A stretch of DNA of 11,888 nt. Source: Bacteroidota bacterium (GTDB lineage: Bacteria; Bacteroidota; Bacteroidia; Flavobacteriales; Flavobacteriaceae). Positions 1 to 7,477 of the stretch are shown one piece after another. A program made the translations under genes and the position numbers. Under the pieces are notes generated by a model that was given only the letters and a program-made list of their open reading frames with translations, ran no database searches and had not been told where the DNA came from. The DNA is taken from NCBI GenBank assembly GCA_947468985.1, contig CANINJ010000029.1, forward strand, positions 1 through 11,888. The letters are read 5' to 3'. Numbering within the stretch: position 1 is the stretch's first letter; each line of letters begins with the position of its first letter.

Positions 1-234
1 AAAGTTTGGTCTTACAATAATTTCAGAATCATAAGACTTGTTTGTGGTGTCTAAATAAACCCCAATTCCAACTCCAATAACTGTTAATCCGAAAAACCAC
101 AAAATATTCCGTTTAAAAAACAAAATGCATTTAAAAATTGAAGAGGCAATTCCATCAAAAAAATCTCCAATTTTCTTTGAAAGCATTGACAAATCAATCT
201 CATGATTGTCTGGGTTATTTGTATTCTGATTCAT
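1..234 (-). CDS. N-terminus of a Wzz-like (chain-length determinant) membrane protein, partial
   Basis: The visible 78 codons start at an ATG (complement of 232-234) and run off the left edge of the window, so only the N-terminus is seen. About 38 mostly polar residues are followed by one hydrophobic helix (residues 39-60, including NILWFFGLTVIGVGIGVYL), then a segment ending DSEIIVRPNF that should be periplasmic. A cytoplasmic start, a first membrane helix and an extended periplasmic strand resemble the N-terminal domain of Wzz/GumC-type polysaccharide co-polymerases of Bacteroidota. These control O-antigen or exopolysaccharide chain length, but no diagnostic motif lies inside the window. 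It starts 9 bp after the stop of the preceding gene, so it is probably the distal gene of the same transcript. It could also be an unrelated single-pass membrane protein. Confidence 0.5.
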   Translation of the reverse strand, partial: MNQNTNNPDNHEIDLSMLSKKIGDFFDGIASSIFKCILFFKRNILWFFGLTVIGVGIGVYLDTTNKSYDSEIIVRPNF

Positions 235-243
235 ATTATAAAT

Positions 244-1923
244 CTATTTTACGTTAAAAATTTGTTCTAATATTTTAATTGTAATCAGATAGGTTGGCTT
301 AACACCTGTTGTTCCTAATCCGCCTGAAGCCAATGTGCTTCCAGTTTCCAAAGGATTATCAGACGCATAATAAGCATATCTAACCTTCACATCTGTATTG
401 ATACTTTTTCTAATTTTGGATGCCGACTGAATCGCTTTTTGATAATAAGCACCTTCCATTTCCAAGCCAATTACGCCCCAAGTAGATTCGTGGAAAAACT
501 TCAACAAATCTTTGTTTTGCAATGAAGTGCCTAAAACCGTAATCATTGGACCCGCAAAAACAGCAATGTCATTTCCTTCTAACATCTCGGCAGTTAATTC
601 ATTATTGAAGAAATAGTTATCTCCAGTTCCTTCATTTATATGTGCCGACGGAATCATAATATCGCCTTTTCCGCCTTGAAGAATTCCTGCTTTTCCCATT
701 ATTGAAACCGATTCCACATTTAAAAGAATGTCTTTTTTGTATGGTTTTAATAATTCATCAATGGTTTCATATGCTTGTTCTCCAAAAGCATAGTCCATAA
801 CGATAATAACAGGTTTTTTATTGTTCAATTGTGCTTTTGGAAAAGCCGATTTATTCCAATCGATTTTCGAAGTGTCAAAAATTTGAACATCAATATTCGT
901 TCCTGAAGTATCGGGAAGCGAAATCATTCCATGTAATTTTGCAAAATCTTCTACTTTATCTCTAACTTCATCGGCACCAGATTTACTTAATTCTTCAAAA
1001 ATAAAGAAATCAGATTTGTCTTTGAATTTCGTTTTCAAAACGTGAGTTGCAAAGATAGAATTCATCACAGAGTGCATATTCGCACTAATAATATGAATTG
1101 GACGATCCAATAAATCATTTGCTTTAAGCACTTCTTTAATATTAGTTGCCCAAATTTCTCCGTGGATATGATGCCCCAATCTTTCTCTTAAAATCGGACT
1201 AAAAGTGATGGTTCTCTTGTTGTTATCAACCACTTCTTCGATGGCTAATTTCCCCAACCAATAAATAATGTGTAAAAAACGATCTGGTTTTTCTTTAGTT
1301 CCAAAGGCATTATAAATGTCTAATACTTCCGCAAATGTTCTTCCTAAAATATTTGCAGCATGAGAAATTGCCTTCTCTTTATCAACTAAACTAAGTTTTT
1401 TATTGGATAAAACCGCTTGCTCTAATTTTTGCCAATCGCGAGAAACTTCTCCGCTTTCGTCAATTAAAACTCGATTTTTTATTTTATGTGATTCAATGAA
1501 AATGAAAGTCAAATGCGTCAAAATATCATAAATATCGGATCGCCCTCGGGTAATTTCAACATTCATTTGTTCGTCATCAATTCGATAACAATTTCTTCTT
1601 CTTTTAGGCGGAATAATCGCTTGGAAATGGGATTTAGAATACCCTTCATCGGAAGTTAAATTAATGAATCTGCATTCTTCAATTCCTACAGGAAGCCTTT
1701 CTATTACATATAAAAGTCCGTTTAATTCAACTTTATCTTCGGCAATTGTTCCATAAATTTCGGGGCGTAATAACAATAATGCTTCGCGCAAAGTATCTCC
1801 GGAAACGCCCATTGGTTTATAGAATCCTCTATTGAACAAATGGCGCATTGTGATGTATAATTTTTCTACTGCACTAGATGATTCTTGTGCTCTTGATCGG
1901 ATAATATTTTTAATTTCTTTCAT
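244..1923 (-). CDS. DUF6909-like conserved protein with a C-terminal nucleoside-phosphorylase-like region
   Basis: This 559-residue protein has no signal peptide or membrane segment, so it is predicted to be cytoplasmic. I associate it with the large uncharacterised flavobacterial family called DUF6909; that assignment is from memory. Residues 1-270 look mostly helical, with a basic patch PPKRRR near 105-110. From about residue 275 the pattern becomes alternating beta/alpha (RPIHIISANMHSV; KPVIIVMDYAFGEQAYETID). Residues 405-437 contain SIMGKAGILQGGKGD, and GLEMEGAYY lies at 486-494 with YASDNP near 519-524. The Glu-Met-Glu and the later Ser-Asp match the ribose-binding Glu and catalytic Asp positions of PNP/MTA-SAH nucleosidase and AMP nucleosidase enzymes. 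A nucleoside or nucleotide N-ribosyl activity is therefore inferred, not shown. It is the fourth gene of a minus-strand run, 43 bp after its neighbour, and a TAnnTTTG box in that gap could give it its own promoter. Confidence 0.75.
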   Translation of the reverse strand: MKEIKNIIRSRAQESSSAVEKLYITMRHLFNRGFYKPMGVSGDTLREALLLLRPEIYGTIAEDKVELNGLLYVIERLPVGIEECRFINLTSDEGYSKSHFQAIIPPKRRRNCYRIDDEQMNVEITRGRSDIYDILTHLTFIFIESHKIKNRVLIDESGEVSRDWQKLEQAVLSNKKLSLVDKEKAISHAANILGRTFAEVLDIYNAFGTKEKPDRFLHIIYWLGKLAIEEVVDNNKRTITFSPILRERLGHHIHGEIWATNIKEVLKANDLLDRPIHIISANMHSVMNSIFATHVLKTKFKDKSDFFIFEELSKSGADEVRDKVEDFAKLHGMISLPDTSGTNIDVQIFDTSKIDWNKSAFPKAQLNNKKPVIIVMDYAFGEQAYETIDELLKPYKKDILLNVESVSIMGKAGILQGGKGDIMIPSAHINEGTGDNYFFNNELTAEMLEGNDIAVFAGPMITVLGTSLQNKDLLKFFHESTWGVIGLEMEGAYYQKAIQSASKIRKSINTDVKVRYAYYASDNPLETGSTLASGGLGTTGVKPTYLITIKILEQIFNVK

Positions 1924-1945
1924 GTGGTTTTTACTTTATAACCCA

Positions 1946-1953
1946 CAAATGTA
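1946..1953 (-). promoter_or_regulatory. Candidate Bacteroidota -7 promoter box for the DUF6909-like gene
   Basis: On the minus strand this reads TACATTTG, an exact match to TAnnTTTG. It would place transcription start about 16 bases before the ATG at 1923. No TTG is seen at the expected -33 distance, so an internal promoter is only a candidate. Confidence 0.35.
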
Positions 1954-1966
1954 AGGTTTTTATATT

Positions 1967-2842
1967 TTAGTTGGTTAAAACCAAATTTATAGCGGGTTCA
2001 TACGCTTTAAATTTTTCTACAAGCCCTGCTGATTTATCATTCATTTGTCGGTTCCATTTTCCTCCTGAAAATGTGTATAAAAAATCTTTTTCAACATAAT
2101 TGTACAACACAAATGGGTAATATAATATTTGGGTTGTCGTTTTTCCTGTATTCGAATTTACAATGGTTTTTTCAAGTTTGTTTTTTGCAATTATTAACTT
2201 TTCAAACCCAATAAAAATTCCTGTTTTGGGCATTTTTAAATTCAAATTTGTCAAATCAAAACCATTCCTAACAACCCCTTTTTGAAGATTTACAATAAAA
2301 TCTTTTGTAAGAAGTTCTTCGCCTGGAAAACCATTCGAATCCACTTTATAAAAATGTATTTTAACAGTCGCGTTGTCAATTCGACTATCCGTTAAAATGC
2401 TAACTTTCTTGATAAATCTTGTTTTTTTATAGGACGCGTCATAAGGGAAAAATTTCACGTCAATTCGTGGTCCGTTATCAAATGCCTCTAAAACAGAATT
2501 GTTTATTTGCCCTATTTCTAGTTTTCTAGTTTCAAATCGTCTTGCTATTACTACTTCATCTAACTGAAAAGACGTTGCTTTCAATACCACATTTGAAACT
2601 TCCGATGCTTTTATAATTCTTTTTTCGAAGCCTAAAATAGAAAATAACAGGTTTTTATTTGCGGAAGCTGTAATCGAAAACGCACCATTTTCTTCAGAAG
2701 TAGTTCCAATATTCTCATTTTCAACCCAAATATTCACATACGGAATTGGCTTTCCAGATTCATCAACAACGACGCCTTTGGTTTGTGCAGAAACATAAAA
2801 ACTCAATAAAAGCAATAACATCCAAAGTCTATTTTCTTGCAT
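1967..2842 (-). CDS. Secreted protein with carboxypeptidase-D regulatory-like domain
   Basis: The 291-residue protein begins with a Sec signal peptide: MQENRLW, a hydrophobic run of about 10 residues, and a likely cut after VSA at residue 19, leaving Gln20 first. Residues 20-98 form a CarboxypepD_reg-like beta-sandwich (TKGVVVDESGKPIPYVNIWV, IGTTSEENGAFSI, LLFSILGFEKR, FQLDEVVIA). This is the domain also found at the N-terminus of SusC/TonB-dependent receptors. Here no plug or barrel follows. Residues 110-291 are a soluble, strand-rich domain with no motif I recognise (DVKFFPYDASYKKTRFIKKV; a segment ending in YNYVEKDFLYTFSGGKWNR). The location is periplasm or cell surface, and there is no lipobox Cys. 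It starts 8 bp after the GH3 stop codon, so co-expression with GH3 is likely. Function is unknown. Confidence 0.8.
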   Translation of the reverse strand: MQENRLWMLLLLLSFYVSAQTKGVVVDESGKPIPYVNIWVENENIGTTSEENGAFSITASANKNLLFSILGFEKRIIKASEVSNVVLKATSFQLDEVVIARRFETRKLEIGQINNSVLEAFDNGPRIDVKFFPYDASYKKTRFIKKVSILTDSRIDNATVKIHFYKVDSNGFPGEELLTKDFIVNLQKGVVRNGFDLTNLNLKMPKTGIFIGFEKLIIAKNKLEKTIVNSNTGKTTTQILYYPFVLYNYVEKDFLYTFSGGKWNRQMNDKSAGLVEKFKAYEPAINLVLTN

Positions 2843-2850
2843 CTTTTTCT

Positions 2851-4338
2851 CTATTCTCTTTTTAATAAATCCGCAATCATTCTATCGTTACTCAACCTTG
2901 GAATTTTGTTTTGTCCGCCTAATTTCCCAATGGATTTCATATATTCCTGAAAACCATTTTTTGCCACTTTTGTAATGACTAATTTTCGTAAAACTTTACC
3001 CACAATCAAATCGTCATAATACGAATTTTGGGTTCTCATTGCGCTGTCTATTGCTTCCGCAAATGCAATTAAATTTGCTGGTTCTTTTTCAAATTCTATG
3101 AACCATTCGTGGTACGGCAAACCGTCAAGTGGCGTGATTTGTGGCGCAACAGTAAATTCATTTATTTGAATTGACGTGTTTTCCATTACTTCTTTCATCG
3201 CACATTCCACCTCTTTTCCAATCACGTGTTCCCCAAAAGCAGAAATATAATGTTTGATCCGGCCAGAAACAATCACGCGATACGGTTTTAAAGAAGTAAA
3301 TTGTACAGTATCTCCAATATTATATCCCCAAAGTCCCGCGTTTGTTGAAATTATCAAGACATAATTTACATTTAATTCGACTTCGCCAATAGCATATCGT
3401 TTGGGATTCTCAGTATAAAATTCATCGGATTTTATAAATTCGTAGAAAATTCCTGCATTCAAAAGCAACAACATTCCTTTTTCTTTCTGCGAATCTTGAT
3501 ACGCGAAAAATCCTTCCGAAGCAGGAAATAATTCTATTGAATCTACTTTTCTGCCTATTAAATTTTCAAATTTAGCGCGATAAGGCTCAAAATTCACACC
3601 GCCATAAATGAATAAATTGAAGTTTTTAAAAAGTTCGCCAACTGGTTTTTCCGCTTTTTGTTGCAATTTTTCAAAATACATTTGCACCCAAGAAGGAATC
3701 CCCGAAATTACCGTCATATCTTCATGGAACGTTTCTTCAACAATGGCGTCAACTTTAGTTTCCCAATCTTCAATGCAATTGGTTTCAAAAGTGGGCATTC
3801 TATTTTTTTGCAAGTATTTAGGTACAAAATGCGCTACAATTCCTGATAATCTTCCCAATTGAATACCGTTTTTTTCTTCTAAAATGGGGCTTCCTTGTAG
3901 AAAAATCATTTTTCCATCTACAAAATCAGCATTGCCTGTCTCGTGAATATAATGTAGAATTGCATTTCGAGCGGCTTCAATGTGAAACGGCATCGATTCC
4001 TTCGTTAATGGAATATATTTTGCCCCAGAAGTTGTTCCCGATGTTTTGGCAAAATACAATGGCTTGCCCTTCCAAAGAACGTTTTCTTCGCCTTGAACTA
4101 CTTTGTCAACATACGTTTTTAACGCTTCGTAATCTCGGATAGGAATGTTTTTAGAGAAATCTTCAAATGTTTTTATAGAATCAAAATGATGATCAATGCC
4201 AAATTGCGTGTTTTTCGCTTGACGAATCAACTCTTTAAAAACGTTTTGCTGGGTTTGGATGGGATTATTCGCCCAAATTTGAGTTTTTCTATAAATGCTT
4301 TTCGCAAATTTTTTAGCCAAGTAAGATTTTAAAGACAT
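2851..4338 (-). CDS. GH3-family acyl-acid amido synthetase-like enzyme
   Basis: The 495 residues match the bacterial GH3 (auxin-responsive promoter) family in the adenylate-forming ANL superfamily. Plant members (JAR1, GH3 proteins) adenylate a small carboxylic acid such as jasmonate or auxin and transfer it to an amino acid. The bacterial substrates are not established. Visible motifs are the ATP/phosphate loop YFAKTSGTTSGAKYIP (95-110), IYGGVNFEP (244-252), FPASEGFFAYQ (271-281, matching the conserved Ser-Glu site), GLWGYNIGDTVQF (335-347, with the AMP-binding Asp) and SGRIKHYISAFGEHV (358-372, the hinge to the C-terminal domain). The length is normal and all motifs are intact, so it should be active. 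There is no signal peptide, so it is cytoplasmic. It sits 8 bp after a short membrane-protein gene and 8 bp before a secreted-protein gene, suggesting translation from one mRNA. Confidence 0.92.
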   Translation of the reverse strand: MSLKSYLAKKFAKSIYRKTQIWANNPIQTQQNVFKELIRQAKNTQFGIDHHFDSIKTFEDFSKNIPIRDYEALKTYVDKVVQGEENVLWKGKPLYFAKTSGTTSGAKYIPLTKESMPFHIEAARNAILHYIHETGNADFVDGKMIFLQGSPILEEKNGIQLGRLSGIVAHFVPKYLQKNRMPTFETNCIEDWETKVDAIVEETFHEDMTVISGIPSWVQMYFEKLQQKAEKPVGELFKNFNLFIYGGVNFEPYRAKFENLIGRKVDSIELFPASEGFFAYQDSQKEKGMLLLLNAGIFYEFIKSDEFYTENPKRYAIGEVELNVNYVLIISTNAGLWGYNIGDTVQFTSLKPYRVIVSGRIKHYISAFGEHVIGKEVECAMKEVMENTSIQINEFTVAPQITPLDGLPYHEWFIEFEKEPANLIAFAEAIDSAMRTQNSYYDDLIVGKVLRKLVITKVAKNGFQEYMKSIGKLGGQNKIPRLSNDRMIADLLKRE

Positions 4339-4346
4339 TTTTCTAT

Positions 4347-4847
4347 CTATTTATTTGACTTTTTCTTTCCTTTTGAAAGCATTTTTTCTTCTTGCAAAAC
4401 CTGTTCTCTCAATTGCAATTCTGCTTTTGAAGGCGCATTATTTTCAATTGTTTTACTAACATTATCCGAAGACATTATAGAATCTTTATTGATTTTTTCA
4501 TATTCTAAATCACCATTTAAAACCTTAACAACCGATTTCAAATAGGCGTCATTTTTCTTTAAAGCCAATGCTAATGAATCTGATTTTAAAGCCAATTCTG
4601 TTGCTTCTTGTCGTAATTTTGTTGATGCATAGCCTGGAATATATTCCCGTAAGGGCGTAAAAGCAATAATATAGGTTGTGAAAGTGATAATTAAAATTGC
4701 GGCAATAGAAGCCACTACAAAAACATTCATTAATGTTAATCGTAGCGAAAAAATTTCTTCAAAAGTATCTTCATTTAAAATAACCAATCGGTTTTTTGTA
4801 AATAATTTCCTCTTTAAAATTTGTCTTTTTTGAGATTTTTCAGGCAT
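4347..4847 (-). CDS. Single-pass membrane protein resembling the N-terminal anchor of M23 peptidases, without the peptidase domain
   Basis: The 166-residue protein has a basic cytoplasmic N-terminus (about 18 residues), the segment RLVILNEDTFEEIFSLRLT (20-38), one membrane helix (about 40-63), then AFTPLREYIPGYAS (62-75). A charged, probably coiled-coil periplasmic region follows to a Lys-rich tail. The NEDTFEE, membrane helix and TPLREYIPGY arrangement is, from memory, the typical N-terminus of Bacteroidota M23 (LytM) murein hydrolases. The metallopeptidase domain with its HxxxD and HxH zinc ligands is absent. The LREQVLQEEK stretch (146-155) resembles the linker that normally precedes that domain, and the stop comes right after it. 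GH3 starts 8 bp later, so no remnant of a peptidase domain is present. It is the first gene of the minus-strand run and is divergent from tatA. It may be a regulator or scaffold in envelope growth, or a truncated peptidase. Confidence 0.75.
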   Translation of the reverse strand: MPEKSQKRQILKRKLFTKNRLVILNEDTFEEIFSLRLTLMNVFVVASIAAILIITFTTYIIAFTPLREYIPGYASTKLRQEATELALKSDSLALALKKNDAYLKSVVKVLNGDLEYEKINKDSIMSSDNVSKTIENNAPSKAELQLREQVLQEEKMLSKGKKKSNK

Positions 4848-4866
4848 TATTTTTCAATTATTAACA

Positions 4867-4874
4867 CAAATATA
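4867..4874 (-). promoter_or_regulatory. Candidate -7 promoter box for the five-gene minus-strand operon
   Basis: On the minus strand this is TATATTTG, an exact TAnnTTTG match. It would start transcription about 13 bases before the ATG at 4847. It lies in the 212-bp gap between divergent genes. No clear -33 TTG is seen. Confidence 0.4.
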
Positions 4875-5006
4875 ATGATAAAAGTTGCATCTTGAGCTTT
4901 GTGTAATTACGATATCGTTAAATTTTAATTATTTAGGAATTTATACATTGTACCCAAAATCATAAATATTTATTAATGAGTGAAATGAAATACCAATTTT
5001 TCTAAT

Positions 5007-5037
5007 TATCTTTGTAGAAGAATTTATTATAAATTTG
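5007..5037 (+). promoter_or_regulatory. Candidate promoter region for tatA with two TAnnTTTG boxes
   Basis: Two exact matches to the Bacteroidota -7 consensus lie upstream of tatA: TATCTTTG at 5007-5014 and TAAATTTG at 5030-5037. They would give leaders of about 39 and 16 bases. The TTTG of the first box lies about 15 bases before the second and could double as its -33 element, slightly too close. Which one is used cannot be told from sequence. Confidence 0.4.
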
Positions 5038-5059
5038 CGAAAGCATAAAATAGTGTGTT

Positions 5060-5233
5060 ATGGGAAGATTAGGACCAACAGAGATAATTTTAATCGTTGC
5101 AGTAATTTTATTAATGTTTGGAGGTAAAAAAATTCCAGAATTAATGAAAGGATTGGGAACTGGAATTAAAGAATTCAAAAATGCAGCTAAAGAACAACAA
5201 CCAGCTGACAAAAAAGAAGAAGAAACAAAATAA
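5060..5233 (+). CDS. tatA: Sec-independent protein translocase subunit TatA/TatE
   Basis: This 57-residue protein is complete. It opens with a short periplasmic segment and a membrane helix ([20 protein letters not shown], residues 1-20) that has the polar residue near position 8 typical of TatA. The Phe-Gly hinge follows at 20-21, then [20 protein letters not shown], the conserved amphipathic helix. A charged tail rich in Lys and Glu ends the protein. TatA oligomers form the pore through which TatC-bound folded proteins with twin-arginine signals cross the inner membrane. tatC and tatB are not nearby, and many Bacteroidota encode tatA separately. The gene is divergent from the M23-anchor gene and ends just before a strong terminator. 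A frame of similar length on the opposite strand (5002-5211) is a shadow of it. The region before the ATG is A/T-rich with no clear Shine-Dalgarno. Confidence 0.93.
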   Translation: MGRLGPTEIILIVAVILLMFGGKKIPELMKGLGTGIKEFKNAAKEQQPADKKEEETK

Positions 5234-5234
5234 T

Positions 5235-5267
5235 AAAAAGGCTTTTCAATTATGAAAAGCCTTTTTT
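5235..5267. terminator. Bidirectional intrinsic terminator between tatA and tex
   Basis: A perfect 14-bp inverted repeat (AAAAAGGCTTTTCA at 5235-5248 with TGAAAAGCCTTTTT at 5253-5266) encloses a 4-base loop. It is followed by a T run on the plus strand (5262-5267) and has the matching A run (5235-5239) for the minus strand. It begins 1 base after the tatA stop and its right arm ends 4 bases before the last codon of the convergent tex gene, so one hairpin serves both. Confidence 0.93.
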
Positions 5268-5270
5268 GTT

Positions 5271-7406
5271 TTAAATAACCATCGTCAATTGAATCCGTTT
5301 TCTTTCTTCATCCACTTCTGTAACTTTCACTTGCACGTGTTGGTGTAATTTTACTACTTCATTCACATCGCTCACAAAACCTGCTTTGAGTTGCGAAATG
5401 TGTACCAAGCCACTTTCCTTGATTCCAACATCCACAAAGCAACCAAAATTGGTAATATTATTCACAATTCCAGGCAAAATCATTCCTGTTCTTAAGTCTT
5501 TTATAGATTTTACATTGGCGTCAAATTCAAAAACTTTTGCAGATTTTCGTGGATCTAAACCTGGTTTTTCAAGCTCTTTTATAATGTCTTTCAATCCCAA
5601 CAATCCTATTTCTGAAGTTATATAATTCTCGGGCTTTATTAACGCTGTTTTTTCTTTATTAGCAATCAAATCGCGAACCGTTAATTTTAAATCTTTTGCC
5701 ATTTTTTCCACAATTCCATATGCTTCCGGATGAACCGCCGAATTATCTAAAGGGTTTTTTGCATTTGAAATCCGAATAAAAGCAACGCCTTGTTGGTAGG
5801 CTTTTTCTCCTAATCTCGGTACTTTTTTAAGTTGCTTTCTATCTTCAAAAGGTCCGTTTTCCGAACGATACTGAACGATATTTTCAGCCAATTTCTCACC
5901 AATTCCGCTGACATAACTCAACAAATGTTTGCTCGCTGTATTGATATTTATTCCCACCGAATTCACGCAGCGAATCACCGTTGTATCTAATTCTTCCTTT
6001 AATTTTGTTTGATCTACATCGTGTTGGTATTGGCCTACGCCAATGGCTTTCGGGTCAATTTTCACCAATTCTGCCAACGGATCTGAAAGGCGTCTCCCAA
6101 TAGAAACAGAGCCTCGAACCGTAACATCATAATTTGGAAATTCGTCTCTTGCAATTTTTGAAGCCGAATAAACCGACGCACCCGCTTCAGAAACTATGAA
6201 AACTTGAACGGATTTATCAAACGCAATTTTCTTAATAAAAAATTCTGTTTCTCGTGAAGCGGTTCCGTTTCCAATAGAAATGGCATCAATTTTATAGGAA
6301 TTCACCATCGAGCGAATTTTTTTCATCGCCATCACATCTTCCTTTTGAGGCGCATGTGGATAAATAGTTTCGTTGTATAATAAATCGCCTTTTTCGTCCA
6401 AACAAACAATTTTGCAGCCACTTCGAAATCCAGGATCAATGGCTAAAATTCGCTTTTCTCCCAAAGGCGGTGCCAACAATAATTGACTTAAATTATTTGC
6501 AAAAACCTGAATAGAATTGGCATCTGCCTTCGCTTTTGCTTCTTGCAAAGCCTCATTTGAAATGGCCGGATTTAACAATCTTTTGAAACTATCCTGAATC
6601 GCTAATTGCAAATGTGGAGTAGTATCGTTGTTCCTTTTTATGATTAATTCATCGATAATTTCCAATGCTTCCGCACCCGAATTTTCCGAATCGATTTCCA
6701 CTTTTAACTTTACAAATCCTTCGTTTTCAGCACGAAGCATCGCCAATAACCGGTGTGATGGTGCTTTGGTTAAATTCTCCGACCAATCAAAATATTGATT
6801 GAATTTTTGTGCCGCATCATCCTCTTTTTTCGCCTTTACCACCTTGGTTGCAACGCTCGCTTTCCGCTGATACAAACGCCTCAACTGCTTCCGAACATAA
6901 ATATTCTCGTTAATCCATTCGGCAATAATGTCCCTTGCGCCTTGCAACGCATCCTCTTCATTTATCACATTTGCATTCAAATATTGAGTCGAAATAAAAT
7001 CGACATCATCATTATTTTGCGCCATTATTATTTTTGCCAAAGGCTCCAATCTATTTTCTCGCGCCACATCCGCCCTAGTTTTCTTCTTCTTTTTATAAGG
7101 CAAATAAAAATCTTCCAACTCTTGCAAATCAAAACTTTGTTGGATTTTTTGTTTTAATTCTGGCGATAGCATTTTTTGCTCTTCAATAGATTTTAAAATT
7201 GCGTCTTTACGCTTTACAATCACTTCAAATTCCTTCTGAAACTTGGCAATATTCTCTATAAAAACCTCATCAAGATTTCCAGTTTGGTCTTTTCGATACC
7301 GAGAAATAAATGGAATCGTGCAATCTTCTTGTAACAATTGAATGGTTTTTTGAATATTTATTGCCGAAGTAGCAACGAATTTTGAAATGAATTCTATGTT
7401 GGTCAT
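5271..7406 (-). CDS. tex: Tex-family RNA-binding transcription accessory protein
   Basis: The 711-residue protein carries the full Tex architecture. There is an N-terminal helical domain with the family segment CTIPFISRYRKDQTGNLDE (29-47), a YqgF/RNase H-like domain starting KRILAIDPGFRSGCK (318-332), the helix-hairpin-helix region (INTASKHLLSYVSGIGEKLA and QLKKVPRLGEKAYQQG, about 488-540), and a C-terminal S1 domain (GMILPGIVNNITNFGCFVDV to about 709). Tex binds nucleic acid and affects transcription or RNA turnover; its exact role varies. The frame is open to 7475, but MTNIEFISKF at 7406 is chosen as the start. The extra 23 residues are unlike Tex, and a TAnnTTTG box lies inside that extension. 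It is monocistronic, bounded by the shared hairpin at 5235-5267. Length is normal for the family. Confidence 0.93.
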   Translation of the reverse strand: MTNIEFISKFVATSAINIQKTIQLLQEDCTIPFISRYRKDQTGNLDEVFIENIAKFQKEFEVIVKRKDAILKSIEEQKMLSPELKQKIQQSFDLQELEDFYLPYKKKKKTRADVARENRLEPLAKIIMAQNNDDVDFISTQYLNANVINEEDALQGARDIIAEWINENIYVRKQLRRLYQRKASVATKVVKAKKEDDAAQKFNQYFDWSENLTKAPSHRLLAMLRAENEGFVKLKVEIDSENSGAEALEIIDELIIKRNNDTTPHLQLAIQDSFKRLLNPAISNEALQEAKAKADANSIQVFANNLSQLLLAPPLGEKRILAIDPGFRSGCKIVCLDEKGDLLYNETIYPHAPQKEDVMAMKKIRSMVNSYKIDAISIGNGTASRETEFFIKKIAFDKSVQVFIVSEAGASVYSASKIARDEFPNYDVTVRGSVSIGRRLSDPLAELVKIDPKAIGVGQYQHDVDQTKLKEELDTTVIRCVNSVGININTASKHLLSYVSGIGEKLAENIVQYRSENGPFEDRKQLKKVPRLGEKAYQQGVAFIRISNAKNPLDNSAVHPEAYGIVEKMAKDLKLTVRDLIANKEKTALIKPENYITSEIGLLGLKDIIKELEKPGLDPRKSAKVFEFDANVKSIKDLRTGMILPGIVNNITNFGCFVDVGIKESGLVHISQLKAGFVSDVNEVVKLHQHVQVKVTEVDEERKRIQLTMVI

Positions 7407-7455
7407 TTTGGTTTGATATAAATGTAAAAAGTCGAATAATAATCTCGTAAAAATA

Positions 7456-7463
7456 CAAAAGTA
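7456..7463 (-). promoter_or_regulatory. Candidate -7 promoter box for tex
   Basis: On the minus strand this reads TACTTTTG, matching TAnnTTTG. The implied leader is about 43 bases to the ATG at 7406. It falls within the longer open frame that begins at 7475, which argues against the longer start. No good -33 TTG is seen at the usual spacing. Confidence 0.4.
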
Positions 7464-7477
7464 TAAATGAACCACAG

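Noticed and set aside
1971..1984. Palindrome TTGGTTAAAACCAA as a terminator at the end of the secreted-protein gene
   Set aside because: The stem is only 5-6 bp, lies inside the last codons and is not followed by a clear T run next to the stem on the minus strand.
3608..4142. Plus-strand frames of 60-84 codons
   Set aside because: They lie antisense within the GH3 gene, which has intact motifs over the whole region.
5002..5211. 69-codon open frame on the minus strand
   Set aside because: It lies antisense to tatA, whose protein matches the TatA family throughout. The frame has no recognisable features.
7407..7475. N-terminal extension of Tex by 23 residues
   Set aside because: The extra residues do not resemble Tex, and a TAnnTTTG promoter box lies inside the extension. 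MTNIEFISKF gives the normal family start.
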